DNA from: Planctomycetota bacterium
Lineage (GTDB): Bacteria > Planctomycetota > UBA1135 > GCA-002686595
Length of the DNA: 64,000 nt
Direction: 5' to 3'
Assembly: GCA_012959785.1 (NCBI GenBank)
Contig: DUCM01000005.1
Coordinates: 186,001-250,000, forward strand
A program made the translations under genes and the position numbers. Position 1 is the first letter of the stretch. Each line of letters starts with the position of its first letter. Below, piece after piece: positions 18,788 through 27,210 of the stretch. Under the pieces are notes generated by a model, which was given only the letters and a program-made list of their open reading frames with translations, searched no databases and was not told the DNA's origin.

Positions 18788-19750
18788 TCAACGCGAGCGC
18801 GATCCCAGATGCTCCACCAGACGCAGGACCAGGCTGGACTCCAAAAAACCAAGGCCCAGGGCGGCCTCGCGGGCCGCCGCTGCCCTGCGGGTGGCTTCCC
18901 CACGGGCCCCCTCGAGCCCCATCACAGTGACACTTGTGGCCCGGCCCAGGGCCTGGTCCTTGCCCGGGGTCTTGCCCAGGGTGACGGCATCGCCGGTGAT
19001 ATCGAGGGCATCGTCCACGACCTGAAAGGCGAGGCCTAGGGCTTCGCCGAAGTCTCGCGCCCCGGCGCAGGCCACGGGGCTGGCTCCGCCCGTCAGGGCG
19101 CCCAGCTCGCAGGCCGCGCCCAGGAGCGCACCGGTTTTCTTGCGCTGCAGGTCGCGCACATCCTCGGGGCTCGCGCCGCTGGCCTCTACGGTCATATCGA
19201 GCACCTGGCCTCCCACCATTCCCGCACCGCCTGCGGCGCGGGCCAGAACCTGCAAGGCGCCTGCCGCGCTAGCTCCCTTGGCGCCGGCCAGGACCTCAAA
19301 GGCGCGAGTCAGGAGGGCATCGCCCACCAATACGGCCAGGGCCTCGCCGTAGACCTTGTGGCAGGTGGGCCGGCCCCGGCGCAGGTCGTCGTCGTCCATG
19401 CAGGGTAGGTCGTCGTGGACCAGGCTGTAGGTGTGCACCAGCTCCAGGGCGGCGGCGGCCCTGGAAGCGCCCTCGGCGCTGCCCCCCGCGGCCTCCGCGA
19501 AGAGGCGCACGAGGATCGGCCGCAGGCGTTTGCCGCCGCCAAAGAGGGTGTAATGCGCGGCCTCAAAAAGGGGCTGGGGCCAGGGAGCCTCAGCACCATC
19601 GGAGCCACAGGCGGGCAGACCCCAGCGCTCGAGCTGCGCCTCGCTCCAGGTTCGCGACTCCGCGAGCCAGGCTTGGAATTCCCCCTCACTGGCCGCCTTG
19701 CCCGCAAAGCCGGCAAAATTGGCGCATGAATCAGACGGCGGACTCTTCAT
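18788..19750 (-). CDS. ispA: Polyprenyl (farnesyl/geranylgeranyl) diphosphate synthase
   Basis: Condenses isopentenyl diphosphate with allylic diphosphates. 320 residues, slightly longer than the usual 290-300 because of about 20 extra N-terminal residues. The first aspartate-rich motif is DDLPCMD (113-119, of the DDxxxxD type usual in bacterial short-chain enzymes), with GGGKRLRP before it; the second is DDALD (in QVVDDALDITGD). Its ATG overlaps the xseB stop by 4 nt (19747-19750). Chain length cannot be fixed with certainty, but the genomic order with xseB and dxs favours the IspA type. Confidence 0.93.
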   Translation of the reverse strand: MKSPPSDSCANFAGFAGKAASEGEFQAWLAESRTWSEAQLERWGLPACGSDGAEAPWPQPLFEAAHYTLFGGGKRLRPILVRLFAEAAGGSAEGASRAAAALELVHTYSLVHDDLPCMDDDDLRRGRPTCHKVYGEALAVLVGDALLTRAFEVLAGAKGASAAGALQVLARAAGGAGMVGGQVLDMTVEASGASPEDVRDLQRKKTGALLGAACELGALTGGASPVACAGARDFGEALGLAFQVVDDALDITGDAVTLGKTPGKDQALGRATSVTVMGLEGARGEATRRAAAAREAALGLGFLESSLVLRLVEHLGSRSR

Positions 19751-20019
19751 CCGTCGGGGTCGTCATCGTAGGGCTTGAGCGCCTGCTCGGCACCCAGGGT
19801 CAATTCCTCGACCTGTTTCTTGAAGCCCGCCAGGATGCTGCGGCAGCCTTCCAGCAGCCCGACCCCCTCTCGATAGCGCTCAATGGTGGTCTCCAGGCCC
19901 AATCCGCCAGCTTCCATCTCCTGCACGAGGCTCTCCAGCCGTGCGAGACGGCCGTCGAAGCTCTGTTTTTCCTCGTCCGCGCCCTCCGTGCCCTCTTTTT
20001 CTTTGGCCATGGCCGCCAT
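19747..20019 (-). CDS. xseB: Exodeoxyribonuclease VII small subunit
   Basis: Small subunit of the nuclease that degrades single-stranded DNA. About 90 residues, mostly one helical hairpin: SFDGRLARLESLVQEMEAGG followed by LGLETTIERYREG, a layout diagnostic of XseB. The ATG at 20019 (or 20010) is preferred. An open frame continues upstream to 20073, but a candidate promoter at 20080-20107 leaves too little room for a leader. It is the first gene of the xseB-ispA-dxs-nadK unit. The large subunit gene xseA is not in the window. Confidence 0.88.
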   Translation of the reverse strand: MAAMAKEKEGTEGADEEKQSFDGRLARLESLVQEMEAGGLGLETTIERYREGVGLLEGCRSILAGFKKQVEELTLGAEQALKPYDDDPDG

Positions 20020-20079
20020 CCTACCCCAAAGGAGCTCTCGAGCGCAGTCGCGAGAAGCCCCAGCTGGGGCCATTGTCGG

Positions 20080-20107
20080 GGTATACTCTGGTCCCAGGCC
20101 CCGGCAA
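20080..20107 (-). promoter_or_regulatory. Candidate sigma70-type promoter of xseB-ispA-dxs-nadK
   Basis: On the minus strand, TTGCCG (20107-20102) is followed after 16 bp by TATACC (20085-20080), about 60 bp before the xseB ATG. A 14-bp perfect palindrome GCCCCAGCTGGGGC (20057-20070) lies just downstream, in the expected leader, and could be an operator or mRNA hairpin. Confidence 0.4.
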
Positions 20108-20178
20108 GCTAGCCCCAGGTGCCGGCAAACCTTCGCTTCCAGACCCCCTATTGGGCCAATTCCTGCCTAGCGAGGCGG

Positions 20179-20206
20179 TTGCGGTCATCCTGGAGTGCCT
20201 TAGAAT
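20179..20206 (+). promoter_or_regulatory. Candidate sigma70-type promoter of the radical SAM gene
   Basis: TTGCGG (20179-20184), 16-bp spacer, TAGAAT (20201-20206), about 115 bp upstream of the radical SAM ATG. It lies within the 303-bp divergent spacer 20020-20322, in which I see no gene. Confidence 0.4.
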
Positions 20207-20322
20207 CCGATATCATCCACTGAGCCTACAGCACCCCGGCACCCTCGTCGGCCACGCAAAACCCTCCAGTCCCCGGAAGCTTTCTCTGCCGCTTCCCTCT
20301 CCCAGCTGCCGCACTGATTGCC

Positions 20323-21837
20323 ATGAAAGTCGCCCTGATCTACGCCAAGGACCAGCACATCAAGGAAAAGGCTGCCGAGGCCTTCGCGGACGATGACATC
20401 ACCAAGGGCGAGTTGGCCCGCGATGAAATCTACCCGCCCCTGGGCATCACGATCCTGGCGGCCTGGCTCGAAAACGCCGGACACGAGGTGCGTCTGAAAG
20501 ACGACTCCATCGAGGACCTGGACGACCTGCGCGTGGACATGGCCTGGGCCCACATCGTGGGCATTTCCTCCCTGACTCCCAACGCCCGCAGAGCGCGCGA
20601 GCTGGGCCTGTTGTGCAAGCAGGAATTTTTCAAACCGATCATCATGGGTGGGCCGCACCCCACCACCAACCCAGAGTTTTTCCTCGAACCTGGCGCCGCT
20701 GATGTGTGTTGCGCCGGCGAAGGCGACGAGACTCTGCTGGCCTGGATGGAGGTCTACGACCAGCCCGAAAAGTGGGAGCAGGTCGACGGCATCACATTCA
20801 TGCGCGACGGCGAACAGATTTCCACGCCGCGCCGCCCGCTCTTCAAGGACATGGACGCCCTCCCCCGTCCGGCCTACCACCTGTGGGACATTCCGCGCTT
20901 CATGCGTTTGATGATCAACCCCGGCGTGACCTGCATCACCAGCCGCGGCTGCCCCTACGCCTGTACCTTCTGCGACGCAGAGATGACGCCTCGGCAGTAT
21001 CGCGCCATGAGCCCCGAGGCCACGGTGGATCTCTTCGAGTTCCTGATCAATACCTACAACCCGCCGCAATTGACCCTCTTCGATGACCTCTTCACGATCC
21101 AGCGCAAGCGCGTGATCGAGATCTGCAAGCTGATCGTCAAGCGCGGCCTGTTCTTCGAATGGGTCTGCGAGTCGCGGGTGGACACCATGGACTTTGAGAT
21201 GTTGCGCTGGCTGCGCAAGGCCGGCTGCGTCAAGATCTACTACGGCCTGGAGTCGGGATCGCCCAAGATGCTCCAAACCATGAAGAAGGGCGTGACTCCC
21301 GAAAAGGTGCGCTCCGGTTCGAAGCTCAACCGCCAGGTAGGGATGTACTTCAAGTTTTTCCTGCTCTACGGATTCCCCGAGGACACCCGCGAGGACCATG
21401 TCTACACGGAGCAACTGATCGAGGAAACACGCCCGAATGCGATCTGCGTGGCGATTCTGCAGCCGATTCCCGGCACCGAGGTCTTCGAGCAGCTCAAACC
21501 CATGCTGCTCCTCGATGTGGCCGAAATGGATTTCCATTACTGGCACTCCACCGAGAGCTTCAAGCACCCCAACTTCACCCACGCGGAACTGCACGAGGAG
21601 CGCGAACGCCTGCTCAAGGTCCACGCCCGCACGCACACCCTCAAGAACAAATTGTTGCGCAAACTCGAGCGCCTCGCGGCCATGATCCGGCACCCCGAGC
21701 TGATTGTCGACATCTTCGAGATCCGTTCGCGCCGCAAAGCCTACCTGCGACGGGTCAAGAGTTCGGAATGGTCCTATGTCCACGAGGAGCGCCGCGACGA
21801 TATCTCGTTGCAAGTACCGCATGTTTCGGTAGACTGA
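20323..21837 (+). CDS. B12-binding radical SAM protein (BchE/P-methylase-like)
   Basis: The 504-residue protein has an N-terminal cobalamin-binding Rossmann domain (about 1-140, with IYPPLGITILAAWLENAGHEV and IIMGGPHPT) followed by a radical SAM core whose iron-sulfur cluster motif is CPYACTFC (Cys 210, 214, 217). A helical C-terminal tail of about 120 residues follows. Such proteins use S-adenosylmethionine and cobalamin for methylations or ring rearrangements, for example in hopanoid, lipid, antibiotic or tetrapyrrole pathways. The reaction here cannot be named. The gene is monocistronic, with its own candidate promoter and a strong terminator, and has no pathway neighbours. Confidence 0.85.
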   Translation: MKVALIYAKDQHIKEKAAEAFADDDITKGELARDEIYPPLGITILAAWLENAGHEVRLKDDSIEDLDDLRVDMAWAHIVGISSLTPNARRARELGLLCKQEFFKPIIMGGPHPTTNPEFFLEPGAADVCCAGEGDETLLAWMEVYDQPEKWEQVDGITFMRDGEQISTPRRPLFKDMDALPRPAYHLWDIPRFMRLMINPGVTCITSRGCPYACTFCDAEMTPRQYRAMSPEATVDLFEFLINTYNPPQLTLFDDLFTIQRKRVIEICKLIVKRGLFFEWVCESRVDTMDFEMLRWLRKAGCVKIYYGLESGSPKMLQTMKKGVTPEKVRSGSKLNRQVGMYFKFFLLYGFPEDTREDHVYTEQLIEETRPNAICVAILQPIPGTEVFEQLKPMLLLDVAEMDFHYWHSTESFKHPNFTHAELHEERERLLKVHARTHTLKNKLLRKLERLAAMIRHPELIVDIFEIRSRRKAYLRRVKSSEWSYVHEERRDDISLQVPHVSVD

Positions 21838-21854
21838 GCGTAAGACCAAAAAAG

Positions 21855-21935
21855 CGGGCCATCGGGAAACCCGATGCCCGTCAGAGACGGCCCCTGAGAT
21901 CCCCCTGCGGGAAAACTCGGGGGTCTCTCTTTTTG
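21855..21935 (+). terminator. Tandem hairpins with intrinsic terminator
   Basis: Hairpin 1: CGGGCCATCGGG-AAA-CCCGATGCCCG (21855-21880), one bulged C. Hairpin 2: GAGATCCCCC (21896-21905) with GGGGGTCTC (21919-21927), one bulged T, followed directly by TCTTTTT. The second is a textbook factor-independent terminator for the radical SAM gene. Confidence 0.75.
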
Positions 21936-21993
21936 CCCGCCGAATAAATGCCCCGCTAATAATTGCCCCGCGCCAGGCGGCGTCGAGGGAGAT

Positions 21994-23793
21994 TCAGTCA
22001 CCGGGCAGGGTGTGCCACGCGCGTTCGGCCCGGTAGCCGCTCAGGAGATCTCGGGTCAGCGCTTCGCCGTAGGGCGCGCAGAAATCTTCGGCGCTTTCCT
22101 CACTCAAACGGAAACGGCTGTACAGCCAGCGGCCCAATCCACGGCGGAAGGCTCTCCGAAAGGCTTCGGGTTCGGCGATAGCCGCGGACCTTTCGAGTTC
22201 GACGGACAAGTTCTCGGCGTAGGGGTGACGCCCCGATCCAAAACGCCCCAGGGCTTCGAGCCATTGTAGACGCAGGCCTTCAGGGGCCTTTTCAGCCACG
22301 GCCAGGGCCCGCGCTCCATCCCAATCCGAGGCGGCCACCAACAAGGGCGCCAGCCCAAAGGCCGAGTCCCGCCGGCGCTCTGGAGCCAGGTCCGCGAACT
22401 CCGCGAGAGCTCTATCCAGGGCCTCCTCAAGGGAAGCCGCACCCGCCCGCTCGGACCACAGGTTGGCCACCGCGGCGGCCCGCAACCAGTCCCGGTCGGA
22501 ATCGTTGAAGGCTTCACACAACTCGAGTCTCTGCATGCGCGTGCCCTCGAAGTGCCACAGGACCTTGGCGAAGTACTGGTCGTAGCTGTAGCCCTTGGTC
22601 TCCATCAGAATGCGCCAGTTCTTGAGGGGCTCTCCGGGCGAACCGTAAGCGAGGGCGCCGAGGGTGGCGCAAAGGCCCAGAGCCAGGAGTAGGGCGCCTC
22701 CCGCCTGTCCCGCCCCTCGGGCCCAGGCGCCGGGTCGCTCTTGCAGCGCCGCCAGGGCTGCGGCCACCAACACGCTGCCGAAGATCCACACCGGCGCGAG
22801 ACGCAAGAGCAGGAAGAAGTGGTACACGCGGCCCCCGATGAAACCGCCGCCGAGGTAGACCATGCAGAAGAGCACCAAGTAACCCGCGATGAAGAGGGCC
22901 GGCCTCCGCGAGGATGCCCCAGCCACGGGAGCCGCGAGGACGAAGACGGCCAGAGGCACGGCCACGCACCAGGCCCCAGCCGTCAGGCTCGAAAGCCCAC
23001 CGGGTTCCACGAAGACCGAGTGCGCGAAGGCCGTCAGGCGCTCCAGGTTGGCCCCCGCAATGGATTCGCCGTGGATGTCGAAGACGGCCTCGCCCACCAG
23101 GCTGTACATGACGAAGAGGGGCAGCGCGCCGAGCAGGGTCCCCAGAAGGCCCAAGACCCCGCCCACACCAAAGACCTCCCGCGGCCGTCGCCAAAGGAGA
23201 CCAGCGAGGACCCAAACCGCGGCCAGACCGATCTGGTAGGAAAAGTAGAGGCCAAACCCGGTCACGAGTCCGAGCAAGAACCACGGCCGCCGCCCTGGCT
23301 CCCCCGCGATCAATTGAGCGCCCAATCCCAGGACTCCAAACAGAAAGAGGCAGGCCTCGAAGTGAATCCCGAGGTTCAACAGGCTCAGCTTCTGGAAGCA
23401 CTCGGGGGCAAAGATCAAAAGGGCGCAAAACCAGTGGGCCGCCGAGCGCGAAAACATCCTGAGCGTGAAGTGCCAGCCCGCCGCCAGAACCGCCAACGCA
23501 AAGCCCAGGGCCACCAGCTTGTGGGCCAACAGATTCTCGCCAGCCACGAGGAAAGCCAGGGCCTTCAAGTGACTGATGAGAAAACCTCCGCCCTCATAAT
23601 AGTGGTAGGCGAGCTGGTGGTGCGGCACCGCCAGGGAATCCAGCATGGCCTTGGCCGCCGTGCCCTTCTCGAGTTCCTCGCCGTAGAAAAAGACATCGGC
23701 GAGGGCGAGCACCAGGGCAGCCTTGACCAGCAAGCACAGCCCAAGCCAACCCACAAGAGGACGCTGTTGGAAAAATCGGAGCAGCGCGGGCAT
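21994..23793 (-). CDS. Polytopic membrane protein, probable GT-C glycosyltransferase (GT39-like)
   Basis: 599 residues. About ten membrane helices fill residues 12-400; a soluble C-terminal part of about 200 residues follows. The first external loop carries an acidic pair in FYGEELEKGTAAKAML (about 36-51), where GT-C enzymes of the dolichyl-phosphate-mannose type have catalytic acids, followed by a HYYEGGGFLISHLK segment. I infer a lipid-linked sugar transferase acting on the outer face of the membrane, but homology is distant. The C-terminal part (LWHFEGTRMQRLELCEAF, then Ala/Leu-rich helical repeats) is not recognised. It is divergent from a second GT-C-like gene, 113 bp away. Confidence 0.6.
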   Translation of the reverse strand: MPALLRFFQQRPLVGWLGLCLLVKAALVLALADVFFYGEELEKGTAAKAMLDSLAVPHHQLAYHYYEGGGFLISHLKALAFLVAGENLLAHKLVALGFALAVLAAGWHFTLRMFSRSAAHWFCALLIFAPECFQKLSLLNLGIHFEACLFLFGVLGLGAQLIAGEPGRRPWFLLGLVTGFGLYFSYQIGLAAVWVLAGLLWRRPREVFGVGGVLGLLGTLLGALPLFVMYSLVGEAVFDIHGESIAGANLERLTAFAHSVFVEPGGLSSLTAGAWCVAVPLAVFVLAAPVAGASSRRPALFIAGYLVLFCMVYLGGGFIGGRVYHFFLLLRLAPVWIFGSVLVAAALAALQERPGAWARGAGQAGGALLLALGLCATLGALAYGSPGEPLKNWRILMETKGYSYDQYFAKVLWHFEGTRMQRLELCEAFNDSDRDWLRAAAVANLWSERAGAASLEEALDRALAEFADLAPERRRDSAFGLAPLLVAASDWDGARALAVAEKAPEGLRLQWLEALGRFGSGRHPYAENLSVELERSAAIAEPEAFRRAFRRGLGRWLYSRFRLSEESAEDFCAPYGEALTRDLLSGYRAERAWHTLPGD

Positions 23794-23906
23794 GCAGCCA
23801 GGGTAGACGCCTCCGGGCCCAATTCAAGAGGCCCTCTCAAGCGGTCCGATTCGCGGGCGGGAAGAGTTGTGCCCGGCCTGCATGGATTCTGCGCTAACCT
23901 GCGGCG

Positions 23907-25598
23907 GTGCAAGGCGAGACCCGAAGTTCCACGCAGAGCGACCGAAGCGTGCTGGCCCTGGTGTTGGCACTGTGGGCCCTCTGGCTGCCGGGCCTCCTGG
24001 GCGCGGGGTTCTTGATGGACGACCGCGAGCTGATCTTCGACAACCCCCTGGTTGCCGGGGACCTGCCCTGGACGGAGGCCTTCGCTAGGGACTATTTCCA
24101 TCACGCGGGCGACGCTGGAGCCTGGCGGCCCCTGGCGAGCCTCTCCCTGCGACTGGACCACGCCCTGTTCGGTAGCGAGCCCCTGGGTTACCACATCACA
24201 AACGGGCTCCTGCATCTGGGTGTGCTCCTGGCCCTGGGGCTCCTACTCGCACCGCGGGTGCCCTCGCGGTTGGCCCTCGCAGGCGGCCTGGCGTGCTTCG
24301 GTTTGCACCCAGCCCTTGGGGATTCTGTGTTTTGGATCTCGGGGCGCACATCCCAACTCAGTTGCCTCGCGCCCCTGTGGGCTGCGGTGCTCTTGGACCG
24401 CGGGCGACTCACGCCTCTCGGCGCCGCCCTGGTGGCTGGCTTGGGCCTGGGCGTGGGGCTCTCTGGCAAGGAGGATGCCCTTGTTTTGGCCCCCTTGCTC
24501 TTCGCCCTGGCGCCCGCCGGGCGGCGCGCACGGCTGTCGGTGGCTGGCGCTCTGGCCCTGGCGGGCGGCCTCGTGTTTTGCGCCCGATGGCGCGCGCTGG
24601 GCGGCCCCTTCATCTCCGCCAGCACGCCGGCTATGCCCGGCGCTGATTTCCTTGAGCGCGCGGAACTCGGAGGTCTGGCCACGTGGGAAGCCCTGCGCCT
24701 GGCCTGGGCGCCCTTTGACTTTCCGCCCCAGTACACAGCCGCGCTGCTCGTGGAGCGTGCGCGACCCTTGACGGCCGGTGTGGCCGCGGCCCTTGGCTGG
24801 CTTTTGTGGAGCGCGCTCTGGTTGCCCCTCGGCGTTTGTCTCGCGTTGAAACGCCGGGCGCCGCTCCCTGCCTGGGCCGCGGCGGCAGTCGCGTTCAGCT
24901 GGCTGCCCGTGGCCCAAATCGTGCCTCTGGGCGAGGTCTTCGCCGCACGCTTCTTGTACCTACCCCTCCTGGCAGCCGCGCCGCTCAGCGCCCTCGCCAT
25001 CGCGCGGCTCACGGACACACGCCTACGCGCCGCGGTCGTGGCGCTGCTCATCGCCGCGCTCTTTGGCGGACTTCAAGTGCGCGCCAAGATCTACGACTCG
25101 CGCGGCGCCTGGCGCCAGGAACAATTGCGCCACGATCCCGGCGACGGCGCCTCCTGGAACAACCTGGGCCTGTGGTTCGAGGAGCTCAATGAACTCCCAC
25201 GGGCCCGCGATGCTTGGCGCCAGGGCACGGCCGTCGCGCCGCGCTATTCGAAGAACTGGTCCAATCTGGGTCGCGTGGCCCTGGCGGCGGGTGAAATCGA
25301 ACGCGCCCGCGAAGCCTGGCAGCGCGCCCTCCTGGAAGGCCCCCAAAATCCCGTGGCCCATGTCAACCTGGCCGGGCTGCTGTTGCGCGAGGGGCACACC
25401 GGTCGGGCCCTCGAACTCTACGAGCGAGCCGTGTCCCTCGCGCCGGGGCTTGCGCCCGCCTGGCTCGGCCTGGCCCTGGCGCGGCAGTCGGCCGGGCAAA
25501 CCCTGGGGGCCGAAGCAGCCGTGAACCGCGCCCTTGACCTCGACCCGAGCAACCCCGGGGCAAGGCTCCTCCTGGCTGAGCTTTGGAGGACACCTTGA
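23907..25598 (+). CDS. TMTC-like membrane protein with C-terminal TPR repeats
   Basis: 563 residues, GTG start. About ten membrane helices (residues 14-400) precede four TPR units (about 415-560, e.g. NNLGLWFEELNELPRARDAW, NWSNLGRVALAAGEIERA, HVNLAGLLLREGHTGRALEL). The first external loop carries an Asp pair in LMDDRELIFDNPLV (Asp 38-39), the arrangement of the TMTC family of eukaryotic O-mannosyltransferases and their bacterial homologues; the GSEPLGYHITNGLLHLGV segment also fits. I infer transfer of a sugar to exported proteins, with the TPRs facing the active side. Divergent from the GT39-like gene; the two may form one glycosylation locus. Confidence 0.7.
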   Translation: MQGETRSSTQSDRSVLALVLALWALWLPGLLGAGFLMDDRELIFDNPLVAGDLPWTEAFARDYFHHAGDAGAWRPLASLSLRLDHALFGSEPLGYHITNGLLHLGVLLALGLLLAPRVPSRLALAGGLACFGLHPALGDSVFWISGRTSQLSCLAPLWAAVLLDRGRLTPLGAALVAGLGLGVGLSGKEDALVLAPLLFALAPAGRRARLSVAGALALAGGLVFCARWRALGGPFISASTPAMPGADFLERAELGGLATWEALRLAWAPFDFPPQYTAALLVERARPLTAGVAAALGWLLWSALWLPLGVCLALKRRAPLPAWAAAAVAFSWLPVAQIVPLGEVFAARFLYLPLLAAAPLSALAIARLTDTRLRAAVVALLIAALFGGLQVRAKIYDSRGAWRQEQLRHDPGDGASWNNLGLWFEELNELPRARDAWRQGTAVAPRYSKNWSNLGRVALAAGEIERAREAWQRALLEGPQNPVAHVNLAGLLLREGHTGRALELYERAVSLAPGLAPAWLGLALARQSAGQTLGAEAAVNRALDLDPSNPGARLLLAELWRTP

Positions 25599-25645
25599 TG
25601 GCCCGGCGGGGCTTTGGAATGATCCCCGGTGCCTAATTCTTCGCC

Positions 25646-26026
25646 ATGCACCCCTCGCAGCTTATCGCCCTCTTGATACTCATCGCGACCCTCACAGGTT
25701 GCGACAACGAGCCTCCGCAGCCGCGTTCGGAGTACAGTGCCCACGAGCTATTCCTCGAGGTCCGCTGCGACGCCTGCCACGGCAGCGAGGGCCGTGGCAG
25801 CTGGATGGGACCCGCCCTCGAGGGCCTCGACGCCTACTGGCAAGCGGGCGAAATCGCCGCCTACCTGGAGGACCCCGAAGCCGTGATCGAGGTCACCCCG
25901 CGCCTGGCCGCCATGCGCCACCAGTACCCCTCGGTCATGCGTTCCTTCCCCGAGCTTTCGCCTGAGGAACGGCGCCGCATAGCCGACTGGCTCTTGAGCC
26001 GGGACGCTGAGGGGCCAACAAAGTAG
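25646..26026 (+). CDS. Lipoprotein cytochrome c, single heme
   Basis: 126-residue small c-type cytochrome. A signal peptide ends in the lipobox LTGC (Cys 19), so the mature protein should be lipid-anchored. The heme attachment site is CDACH (41-45), and a C-terminal methionine in YPSVMRSFPELSPEERRRI is the likely sixth ligand, followed by the usual final helix IADWLLS. It probably shuttles electrons near a respiratory complex or dehydrogenase, but no such partner or cytochrome maturation gene is nearby. It starts 48 bp after the TMTC-like gene. Confidence 0.85.
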   Translation: MHPSQLIALLILIATLTGCDNEPPQPRSEYSAHELFLEVRCDACHGSEGRGSWMGPALEGLDAYWQAGEIAAYLEDPEAVIEVTPRLAAMRHQYPSVMRSFPELSPEERRRIADWLLSRDAEGPTK

Positions 26027-26180
26027 GCCCAAGTGGCCCTTGATGGCGCCACCGAGGCCCCCCCCCTCTGTTCTCTTCCCGATCGGGGCCAGGCGTGATA
26101 GTTTTTAGCCTGCCAGCCTGTGATTTGCTTGGTCCCGCTCCCAGATCCCCACCCAGACACCCATCCAAAGGACATTGCCC

Positions 26181-27206
26181 ATGTTTCGCCATCTTTTGAC
26201 CACGAGTACCCTCTGCCTCGCGGCCAGCCTGGCCTCCGCCCAGTCGGACTTTACTTTCCAGCTCAACCAGGGCTTGAGTGCCTTCACCTGGTCGGGCAAC
26301 ACCAGTCTCGGCGCTATCGTCGAGAACCCGGCCAATTTCAACCTGGCGGGAACCGTGGTGATGAATATGGGCAGCGGCGGCAGCCCCGTGGGCAGCGGCG
26401 CTTTCAATGGAGGTGACGCCCTGGTGACACCCAACCTCTCGGGTACGATTCCCAACCCGTTTCCCTTCCTGCCGGATCTGGCTAGCATGACCCTCAGCAA
26501 CGCCCATGTGCGGGTCAACTCGCCCGCTTTCAGCGTCAACGCCGCGGGTGCCTTCTCCACCACGGTCACCATGACGATCATCCAGGGGCTCATGGATGTG
26601 ACCACCCTCACCGGTGGGGCCTCTCAGATCAACCTGGCCGGCATGGTCACGACCCCGGCGGCGGCCTCGGGCACTCTCAAACTGGTGGGTGATCACTACT
26701 CCCTGGTGAGTCCCGTCTCCGGCGTTTTCCCCTTTACCGACCCCGGCAGTGGCGTCAGCGGCAGCCTGACCTTGAACGGCACCGTGCACGGCAACTTCTT
26801 TTGGACGCCCCCCACCAGTTACTGCCCGGGCCTGCCCAACTCCGTGGGCCCCGGCGCCGTGATGACCGCCAGCGGCTCGCCGAGCCTGGGTACATCGAAT
26901 CTTCTGCTCAACACCGTGGGTCTGCCCACCGGGCAGTTCGGCGTGTACTTTTACGGTCCCAACCAGCTCAGCCTGCCCTTCGGCAACGGCCTGCGCTGCG
27001 TGGGCGGCCAGATCATCCGACTGGCTCCGATCAACTCCGGCCCCTCGGGCACGACCTCGCGCCCCATCGGCAACGCCAGCCTGCCCGCGTCAGGCCAACT
27101 CTCCGTGGGCATGACCCGCAACTTCCAGTTCTGGCACCGCGATCCCGCGGCTGGCGGCGCAGCTTTCAACCTCTCGAACGGGGTCAGCGTGACCTTCACG
27201 CCCTGA
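26181..27206 (+). CDS. Secreted protein with a planctomycete-type C-terminal module
   Basis: 341 residues. Signal peptide at 1-20 (cleavage after SLASA). Residues 21-210 are rich in Gly, Ser, Thr, Asn and Val with alternating hydrophobics, suggesting a beta-sandwich or beta-helix. From about 212 a distinct module begins with YCPGLPNSVGPGA and contains GQFGVYFYGPNQ, PFGNGLRCVGG, NFQFWHRDP, and the C-terminal FNLSNGVSVTFTP. I recall this module at the ends of many large exported proteins of planctomycetes. The ATG at 26181 is preceded by AAAGGAC at good spacing, one of the few clear Shine-Dalgarno sequences here. The function is unknown, probably surface-associated. Confidence 0.75.
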   Translation: MFRHLLTTSTLCLAASLASAQSDFTFQLNQGLSAFTWSGNTSLGAIVENPANFNLAGTVVMNMGSGGSPVGSGAFNGGDALVTPNLSGTIPNPFPFLPDLASMTLSNAHVRVNSPAFSVNAAGAFSTTVTMTIIQGLMDVTTLTGGASQINLAGMVTTPAAASGTLKLVGDHYSLVSPVSGVFPFTDPGSGVSGSLTLNGTVHGNFFWTPPTSYCPGLPNSVGPGAVMTASGSPSLGTSNLLLNTVGLPTGQFGVYFYGPNQLSLPFGNGLRCVGGQIIRLAPINSGPSGTTSRPIGNASLPASGQLSVGMTRNFQFWHRDPAAGGAAFNLSNGVSVTFTP

Positions 27207-27210
27207 GCCC

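Noticed and set aside
20200..21849. Long minus-strand open frame (549 codons) opposite the radical SAM gene
   Set aside because: It mirrors the coding strand of a gene with intact cluster and B12 motifs and crosses the divergent promoter region. No recognisable domain.
21855..21880. Hairpin after the radical SAM gene as a riboswitch
   Set aside because: It lies after a stop codon and before a convergent gene, so it cannot control a downstream gene; termination is the simpler explanation.
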